Positions 13,890-20,425 of a stretch of 20,425 nucleotides of DNA are shown here, one piece after another. The stretch is from the NCBI GenBank assembly GCA_035634255.1, contig DASQDI010000120.1, positions 1 to 20,425 of the forward strand, in the 5' to 3' direction. Made by a program: the position numbers and the translations under genes. A model generated the notes under the pieces. It was not told the origin of the DNA. It saw only the letters and a list, made by a program, of their open reading frames with translations, and did no database searches. The DNA comes from DATLMR01 sp035634255 (GTDB lineage: Bacteria; Acidobacteriota; Blastocatellia; UBA7656). Each line of letters opens with the position of its first letter. Within the stretch, counting starts at the first letter, position 1.

Positions 13890-14624
13890 ATGAACGATAA
13901 AGATAGACGCGCTGCAAAGCGCATCACGCACATTTGCGAGGTGGAGTGCGAAGGCGCGGGGGTCAGCCGCCTCAACACGCGGGTCAACGATTTGAGCGTG
14001 ACGGGCGTCTTCATAGATTCGATGACCTGTTTCTCGGTCGGCTCGGTCCTGAAGCTCAGGTTCCGCGTGCGGGACGTAATGATCGAGGCCGAGGGCGAGG
14101 TGCGCTACTCGATGCCGCAGGTCGGGATGGGGGTGAGGTTCATCAACCTGAAGCCCGAATACCTGGCCGTCCTCGAGAGCCTCATCGAAGGGAAGCCGAT
14201 TCCGGAGGCGCCCGCGCCCACCGCGCCTCCGAACGACTCACAGAAGAACGTGCTTGAGCCGCCGAACATCTACGCCCCGCCGGCTTATACGCCGTCTCAA
14301 AACGTGCTGCTCGGGAACTTCGCCATCGTTAGCATGTTCGACGTGATCCAGATGGTGGAAAACAGTAGGCTCACGGGCGCGCTCGCCATCATGTCGCCGG
14401 GCGTCTCGGGCGAGATACATTTTAACGACGGCCAGATAGTCGGCGCGAAGGCGGGCTCCTCGTCGGGCACCGAGGCGATCATCGGCCTGCTCGACGCCTC
14501 CGAAGGCGCTTTCGAATTCAAGAAATCAAACCACTCGTTTCCCTGCACCATAAAGGCCATGAACAACATGGCCCTGCTGCTCGACCTGCTGCGCATCAAG
14601 GATGAAGAGGCGACCCTGATGTGA
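13890..14624 (+). CDS. PilZ domain plus DUF4388 (PATAN) protein, putative c-di-GMP effector
   Basis: 244-aa cytoplasmic protein. The PilZ domain (residues 1-100) has the c-di-GMP-binding signatures RRAAKR (6-11, an RxxxR box), DLSVTG (34-39, DxSxxG) and GMGVRF (79-84). A Pro-rich linker (105-135) leads to a DUF4388/PATAN domain (140-240) with LLGNFAIVSMFDVIQMVENS, GEIHFNDGQIVGAKAG and LDASEGAFEF, a module found in surface-motility and gliding regulators. The ATG at 13890 is supported by N-terminal homology; the frame is open far upstream through recX but in a non-coding register. It lies 68 bp after recX and is probably co-transcribed with pilT. The neighbourhood suggests it couples c-di-GMP level to type IV pilus behaviour, for which PATAN-PilZ proteins in cyanobacteria and delta-proteobacteria give precedent. 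Confidence 0.9.
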   Translation: MNDKDRRAAKRITHICEVECEGAGVSRLNTRVNDLSVTGVFIDSMTCFSVGSVLKLRFRVRDVMIEAEGEVRYSMPQVGMGVRFINLKPEYLAVLESLIEGKPIPEAPAPTAPPNDSQKNVLEPPNIYAPPAYTPSQNVLLGNFAIVSMFDVIQMVENSRLTGALAIMSPGVSGEIHFNDGQIVGAKAGSSSGTEAIIGLLDASEGAFEFKKSNHSFPCTIKAMNNMALLLDLLRIKDEEATLM

Positions 14625-14626
14625 TG

Positions 14627-14676
14627 CCCGGAAATACGAGATATTGACGCGGGGTGCTAACGCGAGATGTTCCGGG
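14627..14676 (+). terminator. possible hairpin after the PilZ-PATAN gene
   Basis: CCCGGAA (14627-14633) and TTCCGGG (14670-14676) are perfect complements, enclosing an inner CGCG/CGCG pairing. There is no T-tract, so it may stabilise the 3' end rather than terminate. It starts 2 bp after the stop. Confidence 0.3.
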
Positions 14677-14748
14677 GGCCGCCTTCCGATCACTACTCTG
14701 GCCCGCGCCATCCCTTACATTCATTCGGCCCGGCGGATGGGGCCAACT

Positions 14749-14777
14749 TTGACAGGGCCTTTTGGCTGGCATATCAT
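14749..14777 (+). promoter_or_regulatory. strong sigma70 promoter of nnr, predicted leaderless start
   Basis: Consensus TTGACA (14749-14754), 17-nt spacer, TATCAT (14772-14777). The expected start site is at 14784-14785, coinciding with the A of the nnr ATG, and no Shine-Dalgarno is present. The transcript is therefore probably leaderless. Confidence 0.6.
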
Positions 14778-14784
14778 CGCGAGT

Positions 14785-16410
14785 ATGAGAGTGCTGACGG
14801 CGGACCAGATGCGTGAGGTTGACCGGCTGACCTCCGAGCGGTTCAAAGTGCCCGGCCTGCTGCTGATGGAGAACGCCGCCGCGCGCACGGTAGAAGCCCT
14901 CGAGCAAAGCCTCGGCCCCGTTTCGGGCAAGCGCGTCCTCGTCGTGTGCGGGCGGGGCAACAACGGGGGCGACGGCGCGGCCATCGCCCGACAACTCAGC
15001 GCCAGGAGCGCGCTCGTCGATTGCCTCCTGCTCGGCCGCGTGGAGGACGCGCGCGGAGATGCCCGCGCGAACTTCGAGGCCGCAAGGTCTCTCGCGAAAT
15101 CATCAGATTCCCATTTTCGATTTGTCGAGATCAACGACCCGGAGCAGCTCGCTAAAGAGTTCCCCGCTCGGGCTCACGACTGCCTCGTCGACGCGGTATT
15201 CGGGACGGGGCTCACGCGCGCGGCCGCGGGGATTTACGAAGAAGCCATAGACTTGCTGAACGGCCGGGGGCGTGACGCGCCGGTGATCTCAGTCGACCTC
15301 CCTTCTGGCCTGAACGCGGACTCGCCCGCCCTGATCGGGCCCGCCGTGCGCGCGCGCATGACCGTGACGTTCACCTCCGCGAAGGTCGCGAACATTCTGC
15401 CCCCGGCCTCTGATCACAACGGGGCGCTCGTGGTGGTGGACATCGGCTCGCCTCGGGAGTTGATCGACTCGGCGGGCTCGCGCCTGAGTTGCGTGGAGCC
15501 TTCGATGATAACGCTCTGGCTCCGCGAATCGCGCCGCCGCCCCGACGCCAACAAGGGCGACGCGGGCAAGGTGCTGGTAATCGCGGGCTCGCGGGGTAAG
15601 ACCGGGGCCGCCTGTCTCGCGGGCGCGGGCGCGATGCGCGCGGGCGCGGGGCTCGTGACGGTCGCCGCTCCCGAATCATCGCAACCCGTGATCGCCTCCC
15701 GATTGCTCGTGGAATGCATGACGGAGCCTCTGGCCGAAACCTCGGGAGGCTCTGTTTCGCGCGAGGCGTCGGGGCGCGCTCTTGAGCTTGCTTCGGCGCG
15801 TGATGTCGTCGCCATCGGGCCGGGCCTCGGCTCGGGCGACGATTCCACGCGGACGTTCGTGCGCGACGTGGTCGCGAGGCGCGAGCGCCCGATGGTTATC
15901 GACGCGGACGGGTTGAATGCGCTCGCCCCGTGGAAGGATGAGCCGAAAGGGAGCCCCGGCCTCCCGCTGATAGTGACCCCCCATCCCGGAGAGATGGCGC
16001 GACTGGTAGGCCGCCCCATCGAAGAGGTGGTCAACAACCGTGTGGAGGTGGCCCGCGATTTCGCTACCACTCGCTCGGTCGTCGTGGTCCTGAAGGGGAG
16101 CCGAACCGTCATAGCCGCGCCCGACGGGGAAGTGTACGTGAATCCCACGGGCAACTCGGGGATGGCGACGGGCGGGACGGGGGACGTGCTCACGGGCATC
16201 TGCGCGGCGCTGCTCGCCCAGAAAAGCGGCGACCCGGTCGGGGCGGCGATTGCGGCGGTGTACCTGCACGGGCTTGCGGGAGACATCGCGGCCTCGCGCG
16301 TGGGCGTCAGGGCCCTGATCGCGTCCGACATCGCCGCGAATCTGGGGCATGCGTTTATCGAAGCGGGAGGCGATGAAGAGAGGCTCCCGAAAGTGACGAC
16401 TGATGGGTGA
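14785..16410 (+). CDS. nnr: bifunctional NAD(P)HX epimerase / ADP-dependent dehydratase
   Basis: 541-aa metabolite-repair enzyme that restores hydrated, damaged NAD(P)H. The N-terminal YjeF_N domain (1-225) epimerises S/R-NAD(P)HX: MRVLTADQMREVDR start, the Rossmann-like GRGNNGGDG (57-65), DAVFGTG (136-142) and VDLPSGLNAD (170-179). The C-terminal ribokinase-like domain (235-541) is the ADP-dependent dehydratase: NKGDAGKVLVIAGS, AGAMRAGAGLVT, TPHPGEMARL (398-407), NPTGNSGMATGGTGD with the catalytic Asp at 467. The length fits the fused bacterial form (about 500-540). The start at 14785 is set by homology and the promoter spacing; an upstream in-frame extension to 14644 would cross the promoter and is rejected. 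It overlaps tsaE by 8 bp, a pairing conserved in many bacteria. Confidence 0.96.
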   Translation: MRVLTADQMREVDRLTSERFKVPGLLLMENAAARTVEALEQSLGPVSGKRVLVVCGRGNNGGDGAAIARQLSARSALVDCLLLGRVEDARGDARANFEAARSLAKSSDSHFRFVEINDPEQLAKEFPARAHDCLVDAVFGTGLTRAAAGIYEEAIDLLNGRGRDAPVISVDLPSGLNADSPALIGPAVRARMTVTFTSAKVANILPPASDHNGALVVVDIGSPRELIDSAGSRLSCVEPSMITLWLRESRRRPDANKGDAGKVLVIAGSRGKTGAACLAGAGAMRAGAGLVTVAAPESSQPVIASRLLVECMTEPLAETSGGSVSREASGRALELASARDVVAIGPGLGSGDDSTRTFVRDVVARRERPMVIDADGLNALAPWKDEPKGSPGLPLIVTPHPGEMARLVGRPIEEVVNNRVEVARDFATTRSVVVVLKGSRTVIAAPDGEVYVNPTGNSGMATGGTGDVLTGICAALLAQKSGDPVGAAIAAVYLHGLAGDIAASRVGVRALIASDIAANLGHAFIEAGGDEERLPKVTTDG

Positions 16411-16846
16411 CGAGATCCAATCGAAGGCGGCCGGCTCAGAAGAGATAATCACCCGCTCGGCGGAAGAGACTTTCGAGGCGGGGCGTCGCGCGGGGGAGCG
16501 GCTTCAGGGGCGGGCGGTCTTCCTGCTGAGCGGGGACCTCGGCGCGGGCAAGACCGTCTTCGCGAAGGGGCTGGCCGCGGGGCTCGGCCTCGACCCGGCG
16601 GACGTTACGAGCCCGTCTTTCACCCTGATCAATGTCTACGAGGGGCGGTTGCGGCTCTACCACATCGACCTTTACAGGCTCGACGCGGGGGCCTGCTTCG
16701 ACCTGGGGCTCGAAGAGATACTCGAAGAAGAGTCGGCCGTGACGGTGATCGAATGGGCCGAGCGCCTGGGCTTCATGCCGGAGAATGCCGTCGAAGTCTC
16801 CATCGAATACGTGCCCGATGAGGGGCGAAAGATCAGCATCAAATGA
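16403..16846 (+). CDS. tsaE: tRNA t6A biosynthesis ATPase TsaE
   Basis: 147-aa P-loop protein that works with TsaB and TsaD to make N6-threonylcarbamoyl-adenosine at position 37 of ANN-decoding tRNAs. Walker A is SGDLGAGKT (43-51), followed by the family signature TSPSFTLINVYEG (69-81), HIDLYRL (87-93) and VIEWAERL. The length is typical (about 150). The ATG at 16403 lies inside the nnr coding end, giving an 8-bp overlap and probable translational coupling. It is the last gene on this strand before the converging translation-gene block; a perfect GC hairpin follows its stop. Confidence 0.95.
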   Translation: MGDEIQSKAAGSEEIITRSAEETFEAGRRAGERLQGRAVFLLSGDLGAGKTVFAKGLAAGLGLDPADVTSPSFTLINVYEGRLRLYHIDLYRLDAGACFDLGLEEILEEESAVTVIEWAERLGFMPENAVEVSIEYVPDEGRKISIK

Positions 16847-16848
16847 GA

Positions 16849-16871
16849 AGCGCGGGCCACATGCCCGCGCT
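16849..16871 (+). terminator. GC-rich hairpin between converging tsaE and frr
   Basis: AGCGCGGGC (16849-16857) and GCCCGCGCT (16863-16871) form a perfect nine-pair stem with a CACAT loop, 2 bp after the tsaE stop and 37 bp beyond the frr stop. No U-tract follows on either strand, so it may be a Rho-assisted or bidirectional stop. Confidence 0.5.
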
Positions 16872-16908
16872 CCCGGAATCCGTTTGAAACCCTCTTCATG
16901 ATGTCCGC

Positions 16909-17469
16909 TCAGACCGTCATCACGTCTTTCTCTTTCTGCTCGGCGATCTCGTTGATCCTCGCGATGTGCTGATCGGTCAGCTTCTGCACCTGTTCGAGGG
17001 CGTCTTTTTCGGAGTCCTCGGATATCGATTTATCCTTCAGCATCTTCTTGAGGTGGTCGTTGGCGTCGCGGCGGACGTTGCGCACGGCCGTGCGGTGTTC
17101 TTCGGCGACTTCGTGAACGACCTTGACCATCTGCTTGCGGCGCTCCTCGGTCAGGGGCGGGATGGGTACGCGGATGAGCTTGCCGTCGTTTGAAGGATTG
17201 AGGCCGAGCTCGGAAGCGCGGATGGCCTTCTCGATAGACCCGATCTGCGTGGGGTCGAAGGGCTGGACCGTCAGCATAGACGGCTCGGGCGCGTGGATCG
17301 TCCCCACCTGATTGAGCGGCATCTGGGTGCCGTAGTACTCGACCGTGACGCTGTCGAGGAGGCTAACGGAGGCGCGCCCCGTGCGCACGGCCGCCAGCTT
17401 CCTGCGGGAGTCTTCGACCGCGCTGTCCATGCGTTTACGCGCATCGTTAATGACGTCCTTGATTTCCAT
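16909..17469 (-). CDS. frr: ribosome recycling factor
   Basis: 186-aa RRF, which with EF-G and IF3 splits post-termination ribosomes. The full-length two-domain protein is visible: helical domain I with RKLAAVRTGRASVSLLDSV (the conserved RTGRA at 29-33), the beta-sandwich domain II (VEYYGTQMPLNQVGTIHAPE), PFDPTQIGSIEKAI, GLNPSNDGKLIRVPIPPLTE, and the C-terminal helices ending EIAEQKEKDVMTV. The length equals that of most bacterial RRFs (185). The start is supported by GGAGG (17481-17477 on the minus strand), 7 nt upstream. It is the last gene of the rpsB-tsf-pyrH-frr block and follows pyrH by 64 bp, so co-transcription is likely. Confidence 0.98.
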   Translation of the reverse strand: MEIKDVINDARKRMDSAVEDSRRKLAAVRTGRASVSLLDSVTVEYYGTQMPLNQVGTIHAPEPSMLTVQPFDPTQIGSIEKAIRASELGLNPSNDGKLIRVPIPPLTEERRKQMVKVVHEVAEEHRTAVRNVRRDANDHLKKMLKDKSISEDSEKDALEQVQKLTDQHIARINEIAEQKEKDVMTV

Positions 17470-17533
17470 TCGAATTCCTCCACCCTTTGAGTTAATTTCA
17501 GATTTCGAGATATGAAATTATCCGCGCCCCCGG

Positions 17534-18301
17534 CTAGGAGAGTTGCCCCCCGGCCTCTCGGGTCTCCGGCACCCCCTCGGAGCACACGACCGTGCCGACC
17601 TTTTCGCCGCGCACGACGCGGGCGATGTTGCCGGGCGTATGAAGGTTGAAGACATGGATCGGCACGCCCCGCTCGCGGCAGAGGCTTATGGCCGACGTGT
17701 CCATCACTTTGAGGTCGCGCTGTATTACGTCGAGGTAGGTGATCCGGTCGAACATCGTGGCCGTGCTGTCGGTCTTGGGGTCGGCCGTGTAGATGCCTTC
17801 CACCTTGGTCCCCTTGAGTATGGCGTCGGCCTTGATTTCGAGCGCGCGGAGCGCCGCGGCCGAGTCGGTCGTGAAGTACGGGTTGCCCGTGCCCGCGGCG
17901 AAGATGACGACGCGGCCCTTCTCCACGTGGCGTATCGCGCGGCGGCGGATGAAGGGCTCGGCCACTTCGTGCATCTCTATGGCGGTCATCACGCGCGTGA
18001 AGACGTCCTGCTTTTCGAGGGCGTCCTGCAGGGCGAGGGCATTCATGACCGTGGCGAGCATCCCCATGTAATCGGCCGAGGCGCGGTCCATGCCGCGGGC
18101 CGACCCCGCGACCCCGCGGAAGATGTTGCCGCCCCCGACGACTATGGCTATCTCGACCTTGAGGTCGCGGACATCCCTGATCTCTTTCGCGATCCTCGTG
18201 ATCGTCGCCGGGTCGATGCCGTAGCCCTGGTCGCCCATCAGGGCTTCGCCCGACAGCTTAAGCAGAATTCTCTTGTAAACAGGCTTCGATGTAGCCGACA
18301 T
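17534..18301 (-). CDS. pyrH: UMP kinase
   Basis: 255-aa hexameric bacterial UMP kinase (UMP + ATP to UDP + ADP), in pyrimidine nucleotide synthesis. Amino-acid-kinase motifs: LLKLSGEAL (13-21), VVGGGNIFRG (54-63), MDRASADYMGMLATVMNALA (71-90), FAAGTGNPYFTTDSAAALRA (134-153) and ADAILKGTKVEGIYTADPK. The family is GTP-activated and UTP-inhibited. A C-terminal extension (about 238-255) adds a few polar residues. The ATG at 18301 has only a weak GGGG Shine-Dalgarno. A strong terminator after tsf lies 48 bp upstream, so pyrH-frr needs either read-through or a promoter hidden in about 50 bp; I see no clear one. Confidence 0.97.
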   Translation of the reverse strand: MSATSKPVYKRILLKLSGEALMGDQGYGIDPATITRIAKEIRDVRDLKVEIAIVVGGGNIFRGVAGSARGMDRASADYMGMLATVMNALALQDALEKQDVFTRVMTAIEMHEVAEPFIRRRAIRHVEKGRVVIFAAGTGNPYFTTDSAAALRALEIKADAILKGTKVEGIYTADPKTDSTATMFDRITYLDVIQRDLKVMDTSAISLCRERGVPIHVFNLHTPGNIARVVRGEKVGTVVCSEGVPETREAGGQLS

Positions 18302-18348
18302 AATTTTGGCCCCGCTCTCCAGCCCTGCGGCCGCGGTCCCGCGCGAGC

Positions 18349-18379
18349 AAAAAAAAGCCTCTCGCGAGAGAGGCTTTTT
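18349..18379 (-). terminator. bidirectional intrinsic terminator after tsf
   Basis: GCCTCTC (18357-18363), GCGA loop, GAGAGGC (18368-18374), flanked by eight A (18349-18356) and five T (18375-18379). Read on the minus strand this is a stem followed by eight U, 5 bp after the tsf stop. It separates rpsB-tsf from pyrH-frr. Confidence 0.92.
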
Positions 18380-18384
18380 GTCAA

Positions 18385-19059
18385 CTATTGATTTCCGCCG
18401 AGCAGGTCCTGAACCTCTGCTCCCAGGTCGGAGACCCGCTTTTCGAGCCCCTCGCCCATCTTGAACCGCGTGAACCTCCGCACCCGGATGTTCTCGCCGG
18501 TCTTGGAGATCATCTGCCGGACGAACTCGGCGATGGTGATGTTCTGGTCCTTAACGAAGGGCTGCTCCATCAGGCAGACTTCCTGGTAGAACTTGCTGAG
18601 CCTGCCCTCGACTATCTTGTCGAGGACCTGCTGGGGCTTGTTGGCATTCTTTGGGTCGGTGCGCGCCTGCTCTAAAGCGATCTCGCGCTCTTTATCGAGC
18701 ACGTCGGAGGGCACCTCTTCCTTGGTGGTGTAGCGCGGCTCGGCCGCCGTGATATGCATCGCGAGGTCGTGCACGAAGCTGCGGAACTCTTCGCCGCGCG
18801 CTACGAAGTCCGTCTCGCAGTTGACCTCGACCAGGACCCCGATCTTACCGCCCGCGTGTATGTAAGCGTCGACGAGCCCCTCGGCCGCGACGCGGCCTGC
18901 CTTCTTGGTGGCGGTCGCGAGGCCGCGCTTGCGCAGTATCTCTATAGCCGTCTGCTCGTCGCCGGCGGCCTCGGTGAGCGCGGCTTTGCATTCCATCATG
19001 CCCGCGCCGGTCTTCTCCCTCAGAGCTTTGATGGCGCCTGCTGTGATCTGGTTTGACAT
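18385..19059 (-). CDS. tsf: translation elongation factor Ts (short form)
   Basis: 224-aa nucleotide-exchange factor for EF-Tu. The N-terminal UBA-like domain (1-50) contains VxxLREKTGAGMMECKAAL-type sequence (REKTGAGMMECKAALTEAAG) and the core has the exchange motif NCETDFVARGEEF (80-92). After QVLDKIVEGRLSKFYQEVCL and LMEQPFVKD the protein continues GENIRVRRFTRFKMGEGLEK. It is shorter than E. coli EF-Ts (283) because the second core subdomain is reduced, as in several Gram-positive and thermophile forms. The ATG has AGG about 6 nt upstream. It follows rpsB by 151 bp with a hairpin between, and a strong terminator follows its stop. Confidence 0.96.
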   Translation of the reverse strand: MSNQITAGAIKALREKTGAGMMECKAALTEAAGDEQTAIEILRKRGLATATKKAGRVAAEGLVDAYIHAGGKIGVLVEVNCETDFVARGEEFRSFVHDLAMHITAAEPRYTTKEEVPSDVLDKEREIALEQARTDPKNANKPQQVLDKIVEGRLSKFYQEVCLMEQPFVKDQNITIAEFVRQMISKTGENIRVRRFTRFKMGEGLEKRVSDLGAEVQDLLGGNQ

Positions 19060-19090
19060 TATTACCTGCTTCTCCCTGTTTAGATATGAA

Positions 19091-19126
19091 TAACGCGCGG
19101 CTCAGTCGGATGCAGGCCGCGCGTTA
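19091..19126 (-). promoter_or_regulatory. hairpin in the rpsB-tsf intergenic region
   Basis: TAACGCGCGGC (19091-19101) and GCCGCGCGTTA (19116-19126) form a perfect eleven-pair stem with a 14-nt loop, 31 bp upstream of the tsf start. On the minus strand it is followed by TTCATATC, a poor U-tract, so partial attenuation or RNA processing is more likely than full termination. No other feature is seen in the 151-bp gap. Confidence 0.5.
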
Positions 19127-19210
19127 ATTAAAGAGTCGGGACGAAGACCGAAAGATGAATGAGGGAACGTGCTCGCTTCTACCCCGGACCTTCCGCCTTC
19201 ATCCTTAATT

Positions 19211-20383
19211 CTATTCCGCGACTTCCGCCTTCTCAGCGCCCTTGTCGCCGGCCTGCTGGCCGGGGCTCAGCTGCGCCTCGGTCGGCTCGGTGACGGGCTC
19301 GCGGCCGAAGGCCCCGGCCACGGGCGACGCCGAGGGAGCGGGCTGTGACTGCGCGTTCTCCCTGTCGCCGTCCATCGGCCCGCGGGGGGCAGTCTGCACG
19401 TCGTTCTGCGTGACCTGGGCGGCCGTGTCGGCGCCCGAAGGGGCGGCCGAGCCCGCGACGGGTCCGGCGCTGAGCGGTTCGGGGATGGGCGGCGCTCCGG
19501 GCGGGACGTAGGTCGTGCGCCGGCCGCCGCGGTCCCCGCGACCGCCGCGATCTCCGCCGCGCCCGCGCCCGCGGTCCCCACGGTCCCCGCGATCACGGCG
19601 CTCGCCGCGGTCCTGCCGGGGCCCGTCCGACGGGGCGGCCGAAGCCATCGCGGCTTCCATCGCTTCCGCGCCCTCGCCCATGTCAGCCCCGCCTTCCTTG
19701 AGCATCTGCTGGCCCTCGATGATGGCGTCGGCCATCTTCGAGGCGAAGAGCCTGACGGCCCTCAGGGCGTCGTCGTTCCCGGGGACGATGTAATCGATGC
19801 CGTCGGGGTTGCAGTTGGTGTCGACGATGGCGACGATTGGGATGCCGAGCTTGTTGGCCTCGTGGACGGCGATCTCTTCTTTATTCGAATCGATTATGAA
19901 CATCACGTCGGGCAGCCCGCGCATGTCGCGGATGCCCGCGAGGTTCTTTTCGAGCGCCGCGTGCTCGCGGTCGAGGCCGAGCCTCTCTTTCTTGGTGAGG
20001 GCCTCGTAGCGGCCGTCGGTGCGCATGGACTCGATGTCCTTCATGCGCTGGATCGACTTCTGGACCGTCTGAAGGTTCGTGAGCAGCCCGCCGAGCCACC
20101 TCTGGTTGATGTAGAACTGGCTGCACCGCTTCGCCTCCTCCTCGACGGCGTCCTGCGCCTGGCGCTTGGTGCCTACGAAGAGGAACGTTTTGTTCTCCAG
20201 CGCCTGCTGGGTTACGAACTTGACGGCCTCTTTGAAGAGCCGCTGAGTCTTTTGAAGGTCAATGATGTAAATGCCGTTGCGTTCGCCGAAGATGTATTCC
20301 TTCATCTTCGGATTCCACCGCCTGACCTGGTGCCCGAAGTGGACCCCGGCTTCAAGCAGTTCTTTCATGGTTACAGTAGCCAA
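19211..20383 (-). CDS. rpsB: 30S ribosomal protein S2 with long RG-rich C-terminal extension
   Basis: 390-aa S2, a small-subunit protein on the back of the 30S that helps recruit S1. The core (1-235) is canonical: MATVTMKELLEAGVHFGHQ, RWNPKMKEYIFGERNGI, FLFVGTKRQAQDAV, YINQRWLGGLLTN, LPDVMFIIDSNKE and PIVAIVDTNCNPDGIDYIVP. The start is a TTG at 20383 with AGGAGG 5 nt upstream; the MATV N-terminus matches other S2 proteins, so the ATG five codons later is not preferred. Bacterial S2 is usually about 230-260 aa. Here about 155 extra residues follow: an Ala/Glu stretch, an RG/RGD/RGG-rich tract (256-289; bases 19517-19618), then a Pro/Ala/Gln-rich low-complexity tail to the stop. It heads the rpsB-tsf-pyrH-frr block; its promoter lies beyond the right window edge. 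Confidence 0.95.
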   Translation of the reverse strand: MATVTMKELLEAGVHFGHQVRRWNPKMKEYIFGERNGIYIIDLQKTQRLFKEAVKFVTQQALENKTFLFVGTKRQAQDAVEEEAKRCSQFYINQRWLGGLLTNLQTVQKSIQRMKDIESMRTDGRYEALTKKERLGLDREHAALEKNLAGIRDMRGLPDVMFIIDSNKEEIAVHEANKLGIPIVAIVDTNCNPDGIDYIVPGNDDALRAVRLFASKMADAIIEGQQMLKEGGADMGEGAEAMEAAMASAAPSDGPRQDRGERRDRGDRGDRGRGRGGDRGGRGDRGGRRTTYVPPGAPPIPEPLSAGPVAGSAAPSGADTAAQVTQNDVQTAPRGPMDGDRENAQSQPAPSASPVAGAFGREPVTEPTEAQLSPGQQAGDKGAEKAEVAE

Positions 20384-20425
20384 TCAATCCTCCTGCGTAA
20401 GCTGCATTGGTTTATGTACTCACCG

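Noticed and set aside
15414..16331. 305-codon minus-strand frame opposite nnr
   Set aside because: Ser/Pro/Thr-rich shadow frame of a well-conserved enzyme gene; no start signals.
17543..18391. 282-codon plus-strand frame opposite pyrH
   Set aside because: Shadow of pyrH; it also crosses the bidirectional terminator.

Overview
The window is a stretch of chromosome from a GC-rich bacterium. Most genes are ordinary housekeeping or cell-surface functions. The combination of a MalT-like regulator with a SARP/BTAD C-terminus, a PilZ-PATAN (DUF4388) protein next to pilT, an MXAN_5187-type small protein and long Pro/Glu-rich membrane proteins suggests an Acidobacteriota-like (possibly Blastocatellia) or otherwise deep-branching soil bacterium. 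This is inferred from protein style; no 16S rRNA is present.

Layout. Positions 3-2849 hold the 3' part of a large STAND/TPR/SARP-BTAD regulator. Positions about 2850-4785 form a compositionally distinct, more AT-rich island. It contains a 72-aa orphan gene followed by a well-formed integron attC site (3334-3426), then a zinc-ribbon/TerB-like/PH-like/HNH nuclease gene, a frameshifted small gene, and an attC-like imperfect inverted repeat directly after it. I read this as a relic integron gene-cassette cluster with no integrase in view, and it is the most unusual part of the window. Positions 4786-7220 (minus strand) carry a secreted YceI-family protein and a secreted TPR protein. A 633-bp gap follows, holding a strong promoter and long leader for a cold-shock protein (7854-8060).

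Positions 8109-10262 contain a divergent pair, an MXAN_5187_C-like protein (minus) and selA (plus), whose predicted promoters overlap. A two-TM Pro/Glu-rich protein follows selA. Positions 11917-14624 form a twitching-motility/regulatory cluster: a sigma70-type promoter, pilT, recX (4-bp overlap with pilT) and a PilZ-PATAN protein. Positions 14749-16846 carry nnr (NAD(P)HX repair), predicted to be expressed as a leaderless mRNA, and tsaE (tRNA t6A synthesis), overlapping by 8 bp. From 16909 to 20383 on the minus strand lies the classical translation block rpsB-tsf-pyrH-frr, with a strong intrinsic terminator between tsf and pyrH and an unusually long RG-rich tail on ribosomal protein S2.

No tRNA, rRNA, CRISPR array or insertion sequence was recognised. 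Promoters, hairpins and domain calls come from reading the sequence by eye and from family knowledge; no database search was run.
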